Shown: positions 10,840 to 24,115, numbered from the stretch's first letter. The stretch: DNA of 64,000 nucleotides from Cerrena zonata (GCA_038087015.1 JASBNA010000062.1:186001-250000), one strand, 5' to 3'. The notes: generated by a model from the sequence alone, not told the origin. Numbers and translations are program-made.

Positions 10840-13671
10840 AAGGTGTCGTACCATTTAATGCATGCCTATGTTCATGGAGTAGTTATTCGCTGCGGGGATG
10901 GCATTGTAAGGCGAGTATTCCCTCGGTTCTTGGTCTATTCTGCGGATTACCCAGAGAAGTAAGTTTATTGATCGCTCTACCGCTACTTTACATCTCTAAC
11001 ATATTATTCCTAGATGCCTAATAGCATGTATAAGACAACTAGCCCGTTGTCCCTGTATGCGTTGCTATTGCGAGAAGTCGAAAATTCCGTCTATCGGTCT
11101 TAAGCGCGATATGAGAGGCAGAGTGATGAACATTAGAGTAGACACTCCAGCCATACATCGTCTTATCCAGGCTACACGAGGGTTGATCTTTGAAAAGGGA
11201 CTAGGAGTTCGCTCTGAACGTATTAAAAGGATGCTCGACCCAAAGTGTTTGCTGCCTATAAGGGTGTGTTCTCTCATTGTGCGCTTTTGCCCTCGTGTTT
11301 GACTTACACAAATTGTAGAGTGCCTTTTCAATTCGTCTCGCAGAACATGGCTTCAACCACTATGCCATGTTTGCCCCCGACTTTATGCACGAGTTCGAGT
11401 TGGGTGTTTGGAAGGCTATTTTTGTACATCTTCTGCGCCTGATGGTTGCATTGGGCGCAGACTCTATTCAAGATTTTGACCGCAGGTACGTTGGGAAGAA
11501 ATCGTTTAAACATTAATTAACCATCATTTATATTCTCTTTGGAAGATTTCGAAAAGTTGCAACATTCGGTTGCGATATTATAAGGCGTTTTCAGGTCAAT
11601 GTCTCATCCCAGAGGCGCATCTGTGCGAGAGACTATGAAGATCTCTTGCAGGTATTTATTTGTACTTTTCGTCTTTTTATTCTTTCTGATATACTTTACA
11701 GTGTATTATTCCTGTCATCGAAGGGATTTTCCCTAAACGCGATAACAGGGTCGTTCTTGACCTCCTCTACACACTGGCGGAGTGGCACAGCTATGCCAAG
11801 CTTCGCTTACATACCGAGTCTACTCTTGAAGATTTCGAATTGGTCACCAAACGCCTTTGCGACCTCATTCGCAAGTTCAAGAATACTGTCTGCAAACGAT
11901 ATGTTACCAAGGAACTGCCTCGCGAGATCAATGCTCGCGGTCGTCGTACTGCTCGATTGGCTGCTCAGGGGAAGGCTCCTCAGGCTCGTCGTGCTGTGAG
12001 TGCAGGGGCACGTAATGTCGGGTTTAATATGAGCACTTACAAGATGCATGCTCTACCCGACTATCCGCTTTATGTACGTGCCCTCGGAACGACTGACAAT
12101 TATACAACGCAAATGGTATGTTTTTATCATTTTCCTCCGACAAAACTAGCAAGTTTAATTTAAATTTTTAGGGCGAGCTCGAACATAAACGTCCAAAGGG
12201 CTTTTATGTTCGAACCTCCAAGAAGAATTTTGTAGTGCAAATTGCAAAACACGAGCGACGTCAACGACTCCTCAAACGGATTGGGGATCGTTTGCGAGGA
12301 GTACAGCTTGTACAAGAGTCTCTTTCTCGAAAACGGCGAAAAATTACACATGCAAGTCGCGGAGCAAACTCAACAACGCTGAAGGTTTCTTTTACAGAGG
12401 CAGAGCCTCTTTCACACTCGGTAATTCAAGACCCTTATCACATCTCAAAAGATCAACGGTTACATGTCGATCTCACTGGTCTTGTAACAAGTAACCGTAA
12501 AGACCCCGCATTCAAGGTATGTTTTTCTCGCTTAATGTGACACGGAGGATACTGCTAATAATTATTCGACTTGCAGGACTTTTATTACAATGTCGAGGGA
12601 CACATATTGTCCAGGCTCATGAACCGCGAATACGATGGGGCCGAACACGATTTTTCATTGAGCGAGCGGAGCTCTCTTCGAATCGAGAACAACCAACTCT
12701 TTAAGCACAAGGTGCTTCGTACACATTTCACTACCTACGACATGCGACGTTCTACCGACTCTATTAACCCCCGTGTTCCCGACCATGCCAACATTATTGT
12801 ACAGGGGCATGGAGGGAAGTTTTGGTATGCCCGGATTATTGGCATATTCCATGTCAACGCCCGACTCGCATCACGGGAAGATTTCGAGAGGTTAGACATA
12901 CTATGGGTGCGATGGTACGGCGAAGACACTACATGGGCATGTGGTCCAACCACTATGCGGCTGCCTCGTATGGGATTTATTCCTCACACAGAGCCCGCAG
13001 CGTTTGGATTCATTGATCCTAGGGATGTCGTCCGTGCTGCACACATGATCCCTGCCTTTGCACATGGTCGCACCGATTTCTACTTGCCTCGTTCTCAGGC
13101 TGCTCGAGCAGCATGCGAGAATGATGAGGACTGGACCTATTATTATGTGAACATGTGAGTTTAATTCTATAATCGTTCATCTACCTAGCTATAGTCTAAT
13201 TAAATTATTTACAGATTCGTTGATCGCGATATGTTTATGTTACACAGAGGCGGTGGAGTTGGACACCGTGTGGTTGAGATCATCGACGAAGAAGACAAAG
13301 ACAATGAAGAAGATTGGGAAGATGTAGGCGACGACGAAGAAGAAGAGGAAGAAGACGAGGAAGAAGACGAGGAGGAAGACGAGGAAGAAGACGAGGAGGA
13401 AGACGAGGAGGAAGACGAGGAAGAAGACGAGGAGGGAAAAGAGGGCGAGAGCGAGGACGAGGACAAGTTGGAGGACGAGATATTGGCCTATGGATATGAT
13501 CCCGAAGACTACGATGACGATGATGACAACGACAACGAGGAAGGCTTTGTAGAGCCAGAGGAGGAAACCGAAGGTATTGAAGAGATTGAGGAGAGGAGGG
13601 GGAATTTGGGACCGGAAGATGGAGAGTACGAAGATGACCACGACGGTTACTTTGGCTATGCACCTTTGTAG
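10840..13671 (+). pseudogene. Plavaka-family (CACTA-related) transposase, 5'-truncated
   Basis: The first recognisable block is DGIVRRVFPRFLVYSADYPE, followed after an intron by a cysteine cluster (CPCMRCYCEKSKIP) and then FAPDFMHEFELGVWKAIF. Further on come RYVTKELPREINARGRRTA, STYKMHALPDY and GELEHKRPKGFYVRTSKK. After two more introns come a chromo-like/BAH-like stretch (FWYARIIGIFHV, DILWVRWYGED) and the diagnostic FVDRDMFM-x4-GGGVGH. This order is that of Plavaka transposases in Agaricomycetes. Approximate exons: 10840-10958, 11014-11268, 11318-11486, 11546-11650, 11701-12114, 12172-12516, 12577-13155 and 13215-13671. All are open, with phase-compatible GT..AG introns. The N-terminal half, including the first part of the catalytic region, is missing upstream of about 10.84 kb, so the copy is dead. 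The C-terminus is extremely acidic. I find no terminal inverted repeats. Confidence 0.82.
13336..13435 (+). repeat. In-frame acidic minisatellite (GAGGAAGAC units)
   Basis: Nine-base units of the type GAGGAAGAC/GAGGAGGAC repeat about ten times in frame, encoding EED-type runs in the Plavaka C-terminal tail. The opposite strand therefore shows long Ser/Val/Arg-rich shadow frames that are not genes. Confidence 0.85.
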
Positions 13672-14884
13672 GACCATAAACTTGTGCAACGTATTTTTTT
13701 TAATTCGTGCATATACTTTCTTTGAGCTCCTCCAGCTGTGAACCACAATACTTGCCTATTTCGTACATTGGCGGGAACTCCTTAGCACAAAAAAAAAAAA
13801 GAGAACAGTGTATTAAATTACTATCTACAACAATAAATACCTCAATGTTCTACTGTATGGTATGGCATGCTAGGTTCCGAGCAACGTTGTACTATGTCGG
13901 AATTGATCCCCCCGTGAGAAAACACTTCACCACGGGCGCCCGTTAGTCCACAACGGCTCACCCCATCCTGGTTGTTTCCGTGATGCTCGTATGCGTGCAC
14001 TGGGACTGCGAAAATCCCTCCTGAGAGCTTTTGAATGTGTCTCAACGGGCTCCTGTTGTATTCTGGACGGTGCCGCCGGGAGCTCTCCACTGTCATTGAC
14101 TTTATTCTTTCCTCCTGTCTTCGTATTGCGCATATGGGGTAAGCGAACGAGGAGCACTTAGACCATAAAACATGCGGGCGGAGATAGAAGTGTAGTGTGG
14201 AAGAGGGTTACCGAGTGGTTTCATTTCAGGAGCACATGAAGGGGATAGAGAGAGAGAGTTGGGTCAGCATGTGGCGTAGGTGCACCACCTAGAACCGACG
14301 GGTCAATAGTACCGTTATTGAATGCATCCGTTGCGGAAAGTGAGTCGTCATAACCCTTGAAAACGGCAGACAGTCCTGGCGGTGGCCGGGTGGTGGGTCG
14401 ATCGAAGTATTGACTCCCATTATAATGAAGAAAAGTCGACCAACGCAGGAGTCTAGAGAAGAGGTAAACATCTTCTGTAAAGATAGGGCTAAGCTCTTTT
14501 TGGCTTCCATCCAACATTGGAGTCGTGATTATTTCATCGAAAGGATCATTCCTATCCTTCTCATATGAGGTAAAGCCATTTGACATACCAACGACACTGC
14601 TCGACGAGACTTCGGTAAAACCGAGGACCTGTTCTATCCATTACCATTCGTACTGTCCCATATTATCCCGATAAGCAGGGTCGACATTTGTGTCAACAGG
14701 TGTAATTCGTCGGGAGGTCGACATTAGTGGACTGGAAGAAGTGGGAGAATGGACCTTCTTGAGGAGCTACAGGGACTAGAGACCTTCAGCTTTCTTTTCC
14801 GCCGTCTCGTCCTCTTCTCGTTCCGTCCCTCGCTTCCTCCTATAGCACAGTATGGTAGTTAAAAGCGGGCTACATCGTCAGGAT

Positions 14885-15045
14885 TGTGACTAAGTGAGAC
14901 ATACGTGAATGTCTCAAAACTGGGTGTTACACTTACGTTCACTTGGTTGAATCTCACTTACAGCGCCAAAACGTTAACTTAAGTTACGTAAGTAACTTTT
15001 CTACGGTGTAAGTGACTCACGTACGTGAAATTGTTAACCCTCCGT
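14885..15045. repeat. Cluster of short palindromes and ACTTACGT-type motifs
   Basis: Within about 160 bases there are perfect palindromes AACTTAAGTT, TTACGTAA and TCACGTACGTGA. There are also several ACTTAC/GTAAGT copies in both orientations, for example TCACTTACA and GTGTAAGTGACTCACG. Such clustered inverted motifs are typical of subterminal transposase-binding regions of CACTA-like elements. No matching second end was found, so the link to the upstream Plavaka remnant is inference. Confidence 0.45.
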
Positions 15046-15184
15046 TTTTCTTGGTCGTTGGTGGGAAGTATAAATCACTCACGATTCCCACGCTCAATGA
15101 GAACATCGAGGGTTTCAGTGTCGATGGTCAGGATTTCAAAATTCCGATACCTCAATATATAGTAAAATAAACAAAAGCAAAATG

Positions 15185-15340
15185 TCTCCTGCTCCTCCGC
15201 ATCTGTCTTTGACAGAAGCACTGCCACAGGGATACAGAGCAAGGTGTGAGATTAAGTCACAATAAGTCCAAATGAAAGCACCAAGTGGCTGCTCCTCCGT
15301 ATCTGTCTTCGACAGAAGCTCCGTCGCAGGATGGGGAGTG
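15185..15340. repeat. Two tandem copies of a hairpin repeat (TCTGTC-nnn-GACAGA)
   Basis: Two copies about 100 bases apart each read CTCCTCCG, ATCTGTC, a three-base spacer, then GACAGAAGC. The core forms a 6-bp stem with a 3-nt loop. Related copies recur at about 46.56-46.70 kb, so this is a dispersed repeat family. Confidence 0.6.
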
Positions 15341-18300
15341 CCAGGGCCGGGAAAGGCCGGGAGAGGGATACGCAACAAAGGACAACAAAGGACGCGACGT
15401 GACCTGTAGCAGGTCACGAGGTGTGCGCGAAAGGTAAAACCGAAAACCGAAAACGAAAACCGATCCAGGGTATCGGAACCAGTACAAGCGGCGCCGGGCG
15501 CACATACCCGACCCCTAAGTGTATAGTATATTGTTCAGCTATCGTCCTACCGGTATGCCCTCTGATGCCCTCAATCTATAGTGTGAGGTCAAGAACCCCT
15601 CCCATATACCTTGACGAGATGCATTAAAAACTCCAGCCTAAGGATAGCCCCGTGGGAAAAACCTGGGAGTAGAGAAAAGCATATTTCTATATGAGAATAT
15701 TACCCTAAAATTGCCTATGAGAATATATCTCTAGAATTGCTGCCGGAATATGCTCTAGGACCAGCATGATGGTACGTAAGTTGCACATATTATGACTATA
15801 TACCGTCCTGTAAGATATCGCATGAATTCGTAACTGAGTATGCCGCCGATAAGCATCAATTTCATCATAACGTTTCCTGAATTCTGATGTCCAGTGCCGG
15901 AACCTCATCCAACAACGCGAATACGCTACTAAATAATTTTTGGTAATTTCAGGGTTCTCTTTGTGCGTGCTAGAGTATGGGAGGTCATATCCTCCTGACA
16001 GCCCCTATTCTTCACTACCCTGTTCGTAGCAGGGTTGACCTCGCTTGTGAAGTCTGCTCCCCATGATAAGAAGTATGAGGGCTTGACAATGATTGGGCGT
16101 AACAGTGATCAGATCTCCATAATAGCGCAGTATGGCATTACTTTTCGATAAAATTCCCATTCTTTCCGCAGGATCGAGGTAGAGTTGTAGAGGAAAAAGG
16201 TGCACCGTCAGAATTTTCCGGCAGGCGAGGACGATAGAGATGAGTAAGCAAATAAGCACACTCTGGTACGCTTTTTTTCCAGCTAGGGAGCGTATATTCA
16301 AATTTGTGCTCTAGTGGATGGAAGAGGTAGCGGAATGGGATTCGGGAACATCAGCATTCCAATAGTGTTTTCGCCGTGCAGTCTCAGTCGGTAAGCGTAG
16401 TATCTGAGGATTAGCTAGTGACGGCAACTGCACAACGGCGTTAGCCTCTATTTGGCTATTGCGATGACATCCATCCTCTACTGCTGAATTTCTTATATAG
16501 TACATCATTGATTGATTGTCATCAGATCGTCGCTCTATAGTCAGCAATGGAGACTATTACTTCCACCCGTTAAGCTCTAGTGAGGAAATAAATCAGCAGC
16601 CACAGGGCGAGAGGTGTTATCATGCATATGTGAGCGATCGCAGTTTTTACTCACTGGGTCTTCTACGACGGAAAATACCTTATTTCTGGTGTATATCAAT
16701 ACCCTGTAAGATTTCTTATTGTCTAATCTTCCCTCGGGGTTCTGCAAGACATAAGTTCTTAATGCACCGGCGACTTACACCACCCACACTCGTTTTTAAA
16801 CATGTCAACTGTGGTGCCGGAGGGACCGCAAGTTGTAATGTTGTCCAGATCGTCTTCCTTTCCTGTCCGTGTTATCCAATAGAGTAGCACGTCGTATTAG
16901 GCTCCCCAGAGGGAGACTGAAAAATGAACAACTCCTCCCACAAAGCCGAACATTTAGACGCTGAGTACGAGCAGCTAGACGCCATGGAGCTGGGAACTTG
17001 TTTACCTAATCAACGTATATGTACGAAACAGTACGATCCCAGTGCACCCAAGCTTAGGGTTTCGATTCTATGCTGATTAAAACCATCTCACCAGACCGAA
17101 TTTTAGATATGCTCAAAAGTGAGGAGTTTTTTGTGAAGATTGCTGCCCAAGCACAATATCCGGGTGTACCCTCCGGGAACGGAATCTTCTGACTCCTTCG
17201 AACACTTGTCCCGCAATCCCGATTTTGCCTCTAGTCAGCCTCTGTATACTATACCTCCGTCCAAGTCTCTATAGTCTGTAACGAAAATAGAGAAGGCGGT
17301 GCAGGTACACGCGTGCAAACTTTGGCGATGTCTTCGTGATTGAGAAGGCTTATTGTACTGCAAGCATGGTGCGCTACTCGAGACCTCAGAGGCGGTCTAT
17401 ACCTATATCTATGGATCCTGTATGTATATGTGAATGGTCGTGGTAAGAGCGCTTTTAGCTCGTGTTGGATGCAACAACGACAACTCACGAGTGGGAATAA
17501 TACTCGCCTTATCACATAATCTGGAAGAAGGTCCCCCAGAGTTAAGCTTCGCTCATGACGCAGATGTAAATGACAGAGGGATAGGAGGTACCAATGATCG
17601 TAGGGCACATATCCATGTAATCCATCCACAAAAACACCCTAGATGCGATGTAAAGCATCTTATGATCCGGTAAAAGGGAAATTATAATTTACCTAATCTC
17701 TTTGGGGAGAGGTTTCCACAAAGCAACAACTGAGACTTTTCAGCCACACATTTGCCTCCACGTTGGCTCTCCTCAAATTGTCGTGGGATATTTCCTCTGA
17801 ATAAAAGTGTTATTCAGAGTCCTAGAAAGAAGCATTTGATAAGGTCCCCAAGTCGTTAACGTCTAATCAAAAGAAACGAACTAGATTCATAATTTATGAG
17901 TTCAGTATTTCCACGACTGCTCGGAAGTCACAGGTCAGTAGAAAAGATACCCGGATTCCTCCATTCCTGTCAGAATATGAGGAAGAGGAGATGCAGCTGC
18001 TAGAGGGCTGGAGGATCATGACATCAATGAGTTACGATCATGTCATGAGCACTGATCTTGGCTCACCTGCGGGAGAGTTCAATAAAAGACTTGCATTTGA
18101 AACGGCCAAGATGACCAATATTTTCCCCAGTAAACAGTCGCAGCGGTCGGTTGCCACTATCAATACGTCAGATATAAATAGGGATCACTTACCGAGGACA
18201 TCATTCCAGGGCCATCGCTGGAGTTGACCCAACGTGACTCAAACCGGACCAAAGGCAGGCGTTCGACATTGTTATCTAAATGTAACCTGGAATATACTTT

Positions 18301-19080
18301 CCTATAATAAGCCATTGCCTTTACATATCTGCATGATAATTTATGGGAAAGGTGGTACAGAATACGGGAGACCGGGGTTATGAGAGTATAACTGCCGGAA
18401 TCCGGGTCAACCGACCACGCACCACCAAAAAAAGGTGGTACAGAATACTCAAAAAGATAATTTAGACTATCCGATATATTCAGAGGGTCACATGTAGCAT
18501 ACAGACCGACCTCGATATTAGCTTTACTAATGGTGCAAGAGGAGAAATTGTCAAATAGTTTTCGTCCTCGAGGAACCTCCTTTTTATGAAAAGGCACCAG
18601 TCGTCGAGCTTCAGAATCTCCCGCTATACGTTCTCGTGAGACTTCAGAGGACGAGAGTTTCTTGGTTGAAGGGACTCGAAGAAGGATGGTTTCTGTGCAG
18701 CCATTGGAGCAGACTTACAATATCAAGGTTAGTTGAACTTCGAGAAAAGCAGGTTACATGAACCGTTCACCGCAGACAATTAGCTAATATTCCAGCTTAC
18801 TAGTTTACGGATTCTCGTCCCGGAGGCCAGACAATACAGTATGCTCTGATTAGCATCAGGAAGCCACCACCTCTTGGAAGGCTCACTATGTTCAATCTTT
18901 ATGTTGCCTTACCAAGAAGTTCAGGGAGAGGTACAATCCGATTGTTATGGGACTTTTCCAATGACCTGTCCAAGCAGAAACATAACATTGGATCACTCAG
19001 TGAAGACGATAAACCAGAATCTTTAGCCTCACCACATTGCAATAGTGGCAGTATATGCAAAGTAGACATAGATAATCAGT

Positions 19081-19190
19081 ATGTATATTCTTCCTCGATC
19101 TAGAGCAACTTAAAGTGTTTCCTAGTCCAACTAGAGACACCCAATTTACCTCACGTACTAAATACTAGCGCTCCCAAAATGGAGGCCCCT
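19081..19190 (+). repeat. Dispersed repeat, partner of 48.45 kb
   Basis: This stretch aligns by eye with 48453-48545 in the same orientation. Shared words include TATATTCTT, TCGAT-TAGAGCAA, GTCCAACTAG-GACACC and AAAT-CTAGCG, at roughly three-quarters identity. It lies 1.7 kb upstream of a second shared repeat at 20.72 kb, and the same pair order recurs at 48.45 and 52.06 kb. Confidence 0.5.
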
Positions 19191-20710
19191 GCAACGACAC
19201 GCACGGTTGTGCTTGGTGTTGCTCGCTTTCAATAGACGCTCTTTACCCTCCGTAATCCGTGCTTTTGGATGGAGCTCGAATCATAGAATAGTTGGAAGAA
19301 CAACAAGACCGAGTGACATGGGCTTTGAAAATGGGTGGAAACGAGAGAGAGTTCTCAATATGGCATCGTGAATAGTCATTGCAGTGAGCCAGAGGGTCCT
19401 CTTGATTCACCCGTACTTCTAGAGATAAATTCCTATTTATAAACAGAAGTGCTAGTTTTGCGTGGACCCGAGACAAGTCGGGTCGGAATCACAAGGGTCC
19501 ACAGCTACAGAAAGACGGTGAGCGTATTACGGCAAGGTGAAACCAGAACAGAAACGAGTCCATGCTCGTAAATAACGAAGCATAAGGGAGGGTTCATGTG
19601 CTTCCTTTGACGGCATACATCGTAATCGATACGAGAGGGGAAATCAAAAGACGAGAGGGATGGTATCGGGAAGATGGTCATATGACAACATATGGGTTCA
19701 AGGAGTTAGAAAGCTGACGGTTGTTGGAGACAGAATCAAACACGGGGTAATTGATAACATGAGATTGGCTCAAATACAGGAAACAGAGCGTCCACGAAAA
19801 AGGCACGCGAGGCTAGCCAATCCATAAGAGGACTAAATTTCCGGCATATATTCGTTTACTCGCTGTAGTTATAGTGAGAGCAGTGAGAGGGAAGGATGGT
19901 CGGTTTGGGGAGATAATGGGAAATGAAGTTCATTCAAAGGTGGCGAGTATATGTTATATAGGGTGGGTCAAAATTCGGGGGGAGAATCTTCGTGTCCGAA
20001 CGTTATATCATATTTAGCGATGAGTCAGCGAGTACGAACTCGGAGGCTACAAGACCACTTGCTGTAAGAAACAAGTGTGGAACAATCAAACTCGAAGATC
20101 GGAACACTATTCGTCTTAGACAACAACACTATAAACACCCTGAAAACGGCGATGTTGTGACGCAGCACTTCGGACGATAGAAGAGACCAAGTCATTTAGA
20201 GAATATTTGTAAGGTTGAAGCGCAGCAAATGAACCAACTGTTCCTGACCTGATCTTGAGACTTAAGCAACCTTTATACATTGTGTCGCCTTGTTTTCATT
20301 TGGTGAATTGCACAAGGGATTGCATTGTACTCCCTTATGCTCAGTAATTCTGACCTACTAATCAGAATATACCATACGGATGATAAGACCTGCTCTCCTC
20401 GAATGGGTCAAATCACGCTAAGAACACCTCTTCTCTCGTCTGGATGCCGATATGAGTCATTAAATTGTGCAAACGGGACATCGAAAGATGGAATCGGTGT
20501 CATCGACTCGGAGATTTTCAACCTAGGTAGACGATCATGGGGAGGGAAGCAAAGCTAGGGGAAGACAGTTTGCCAAGAAATGCATTCCAAGTGTCATCGA
20601 GGTGATTCGAGATCGAAAAGGAGATCTCGCTGTAAGTTTTGCCACAGAGGGGAAAGTCATTCAAATGAGTCAGTTAGCGACAGTGGTCCAATAACGTTAA
20701 GACTAATCAT
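19191..20710. other. No recognisable gene
   Basis: This segment lies between two short repeats that recur in the same order at 48.45 and 52.06 kb. Only frames of up to about 77 codons occur, with no motif that I recognise. It may be the interior of a decayed non-autonomous element. Confidence 0.4.
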
Positions 20711-20719
20711 GAGTACTGT

Positions 20720-20810
20720 ATCTCTGAGCCTTAGTCAGTCCTATGAGGCATATGGAAAGCGAATCGGGAAATCGAAGAGCCACGCAGCGGCAATTGTCAA
20801 GTTTAAAATA
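20720..20810 (+). repeat. Dispersed repeat, partner of 52.06 kb
   Basis: This aligns with 52063-52145 in the same orientation. Shared words are TTAGTCAG, GAGGCA, GAATCGGG and AAGAGCCACGCAG-GGCA. The last contains GCCAC-GCA-GYGGC, a small stem-loop that is perfect in the 52-kb copy. Confidence 0.55.
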
Positions 20811-22487
20811 TGTCTCACCCTGTGAGAGGTTGGCCCAGCATGATCGACGTCGTGAGCATTATTTGTGCCTCCGTGGTGTACCAGCAACTATCGCTACTTA
20901 CTTAACCATACCTGAGTACACAATGCTACACATCTACCGGGTGTTTGTACACGTTCTGGTGTCACATTACCATGATCTCTTGTGTCAAAACTAAATAGCT
21001 TCGCATAACATTCGGATAACCGTCAATGCGGAATGTCAAGAGACACATTGCTGCGTGCAATGATTATTTTTAACGGTGCACGGGGAATCCTTGGTCACTC
21101 CATGGAAAGAGATATGAGCAGTCGTCTTGTTGTAAAGTGATTACTTACTCACTTTTGGTACCTACCGCGGAAAATAGTTCTGGGACACCGTATAGCCCAT
21201 ATCTATGGAGTGCTGCTATGTGAGCTGGAAATCTATTCATACTGATGAGATCGTTAAACACCTCAAAAATGCTGTAGGTCTTTCGTCAATCTCGTGACAA
21301 TCTTGAAGATGACTTCATGCGACCTTTCCAGTGTGTTATAAGGCAAAAGCTTGTTCTACACACATGTATCATGCTATCATAAAAGAGGCTATCTAACTCG
21401 CAACTGACAGTCACGTCTCACGGCTCTCGGACCTAAAGCATGCACTTCGACGGCTTCCTGTACCCATTGAGCTTTCGTATGCAGAAGGGCCAACCGCTGA
21501 CTCTGTAGCTAAAATGATACGACGTGGGAAGTGCCCTCCTGGGCCGTTTCAAACGGACAGTCGATCTTGCGGTGAGATTGCCCCTTCTCCAACTTCGTCT
21601 CAACCCTCCTGGAGAGAGCGACAAATTCCCCGCGAAAACATGTTTTCCTATTCAGGCAGAGCCTCAACTCGACTGCTCGGAAGGGAACATCATATAGCAG
21701 CTGAGAGGCTACGAAGGGAGCCGTATACTGACATTAATTTCAATACAATCCTCACTCGTCAGCACAGTGACCGTGATACTGCATGGACCATGAGTATTTC
21801 CAAGTTATATTTTTCTCTGCTAGCAACATTTATTACACTGATATTTGATTGCTGGAGAGTTCCTAATGCGACCCTAGCATATACATTCATACTCAACAGA
21901 CCGGCTTGAATATTTTTCCTACGGATTTTTGATCTAGTGGTTGTACAGGTTATGATGTCCGATGGGAAGAAACAAAAGGGCTGGTTGTTAGTAGTACTGT
22001 CTATGCCCATCCAATTAGCTATCGTAGTCATGCATGTATTCTTTCAAACTTGACCGTCGAGGCACGAGCGTTCGGATTACTCGTGTGTGTAAATTATGCA
22101 CTCACTCACTTACTTACTCACTCACTTACTCACTCGCCCGCTCAGGACCACGTTACGTACCATTATCGCTGTATGTGTGACTGTTAATAAGCAGATTTGG
22201 CATAAGTTGGTGTATGAGAACCCTGAGTAAGTACCTACTCCAAAATGCCAATATAGTGTCTTAGTCGCACCTATATACTATATCTGGTGACAGCTATGTA
22301 GACAACTCACTTTTAGACGTGAATTACTTTAATGTGTTCAATATCAATGACTTCAAATTGGTAAGACAAAATCCTACTTCTGACTTATACATGGTTATAT
22401 ACACAGAATGGTAGTACAAGGAATTGGTGTTGGTAAACAAATGTCATCTGGAGACAGTTAACGAGTAGAAGTCCAACAAGAAACATG
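20811..22487. other. No recognisable gene
   Basis: Only short frames are present. A 131-codon plus-strand frame near 21.5-21.9 kb has no motif that I recognise. A CTCACTTACT-type microsatellite lies at about 22.10-22.14 kb. Confidence 0.45.
22099..22143. repeat. (CTCACTTACT)n microsatellite
   Basis: Alternating ACTC and ACTT units repeat for about 45 bases. Confidence 0.8.
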
Positions 22488-24115
22488 CTACATCTCCAGC
22501 CAGAGTTCTCCAAGTGCATCAGAAAGAGCGTCAAATATGCCATCCCCAAATAATCCAAGACCTACATTGGTCTCAATCTCGTTGATGAAGTATGAGCATA
22601 CTCCATTCTTCTCGATGATCCCAATGTCCATGCGACACCATTCAGAGAGAATAGAATAACCCTCATCATCTTCATCCTCCTCGACCAAGTGACACAATGT
22701 ATCTTGCGCAAACTCCCTTAGCATGCAATCAATTGGCTCATATGCACTTGGCACGGAGAAAAGGAAGTCTGTATCCATCACCCCTTGACGAAGCATTGCA
22801 CTGCATTGAACAAAATTAGATATGATATATATGTACAAATCGTAACTTTGACATACCTAATCTCCTCCAGGCTTCTTGTCTCATTCTTGACTGATTTCGA
22901 ACACCAGCCCCCATCTACCTTGCTGAACCTAGCAAGGGACATCCATACAATCTCTTGCTGGACAAAATACACTTTGTATTCTCCTAAGTCGCGTAGGGTC
23001 GACACCCAATCTTGGACAACCCACTGTCTACCTGGGAGACAGCAAGCTTGAAGCAATGTTTCGACAGAGGGTTGTGGGCTATCAGGGAGGTAGACATGGG
23101 TTCCATATGCACTGTGTGTGCGCTTTAACACCTTTCCTGCTGGAATGGTAAGGCCATCCCATGGGCAACTAACCGGGCGATCGGTATGAGTGACAGATAA
23201 GGCGATCTTGTCAAAAAGTTGAATACGAGTGAGCTTTGCTGCACCCTTCTTTGCAGAATCGATTGGAGGCCAGAATTGCACATTAGTCGCAAATTTCTCC
23301 ATCTTTTCGTCGAATTCCTGGTAGTTGTCCAGTGTAACACCATTTGTGTCAGTGCTGAATAAGAATGTGTCAATACTTATTACCACTGGTCAAGAAACTG
23401 TGATAGCTACACATATTCGGCACTATAATCAATGCAGCCCAAGACTATAGTATCGGAACACAGATATGGTCCTATACCTAGTTTATCAACAGAGCCTTCA
23501 GTCATCAGCCAAGAGAAGAACTCTGTCCATGGTGTAACTTTGATCTTGAAATCGAATTTGCGCTGAAGGACTATGATCAACAGGAGCTAGATATATATAA
23601 TCAGTGTTATACAGCTCAGACCATTAGGTTGAAACACATGCCCATTTGTCTATGTAAAGTGTAACACATCCTAACCTTTTCCTCTCCTAGCAGCTCATAG
23701 TGCTCTTTGGCAGGGGAGATCAAATGAAACTCGGGGATAGTTATTGTAGCTCGCGTATAAAAGATGCTACTCCCTATGTTGACATCCATACTGCATCTGA
23801 GATTGGGGTCTGGGATGTAAAGAACATTATTTGAGGGTTTGACCTGAGCCTGAAATATAGACTTAAACAGATTATACATGGTCTCATTGCCACAGACCTT
23901 ATGCACATCCCCATCCTGAGTGTGTCAATAAGTGATATGTGAGATCCAAAGTGGTAACAGTAAGTGCATACCTCGCTGATATGTGAGACTGAGCGAGGTG
24001 GTGCCAACGTTTTACGAGCGATCCGGACCATTCTGGTGGGGAGGTTGCACTGCAATTCCGACAAAGAGGAGTCAGTAGCGTCAAGAGATATAGTAGTAAT
24101 CCTCTGAGAAGACAT
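22488..24115 (-). CDS. Probable ATP-grasp-like protein, five exons, function unknown
   Basis: Exons on the minus strand are 24115-23972, 23915-23676, 23586-23478, 23385-22857 and 22800-22488. All junctions agree in phase and the product is 444 aa, with no stops. The start is ATGTCTTCT. The C-terminal half reads VLKRTHSAYGTHVYLP, then a tryptophan-rich WVVQDWVSTLRDLGEYKVYF, and finally EWCRMDIGII with SYFINEIETNVGLGLF. A strand with R-x-D followed by an N-E-(I/V) strand, plus a basic residue near a glycine turn earlier, is the general pattern of ATP-grasp ligase-type domains. Many Agaricomycetes carry expanded families of this look. The fold call is inference and I cannot name a substrate. A stretch DEDDEG lies in the last exon. 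No related neighbour genes are seen. Confidence 0.6.

Larger units (their letters stand above)
13672..19080. other. Gene desert downstream of the Plavaka remnant
   Basis: No gene is supported. The longest frames (121 codons minus at 14.22-14.59 kb, 126 codons minus at 17.25-17.63 kb) contain no motif that I recognise and no consistent intron set. The structured items are a cluster of short palindromes at 14.9-15.05 kb and a duplicated hairpin repeat at 15.18-15.34 kb, listed separately. Confidence 0.45.

Noticed and set aside
13209..13746. Long Ser-rich, Val/Leu-rich and Arg-rich frames on both strands
   Set aside because: They are shadows of the GAGGAAGAC-type repeat encoding the acidic tail of the Plavaka transposase.
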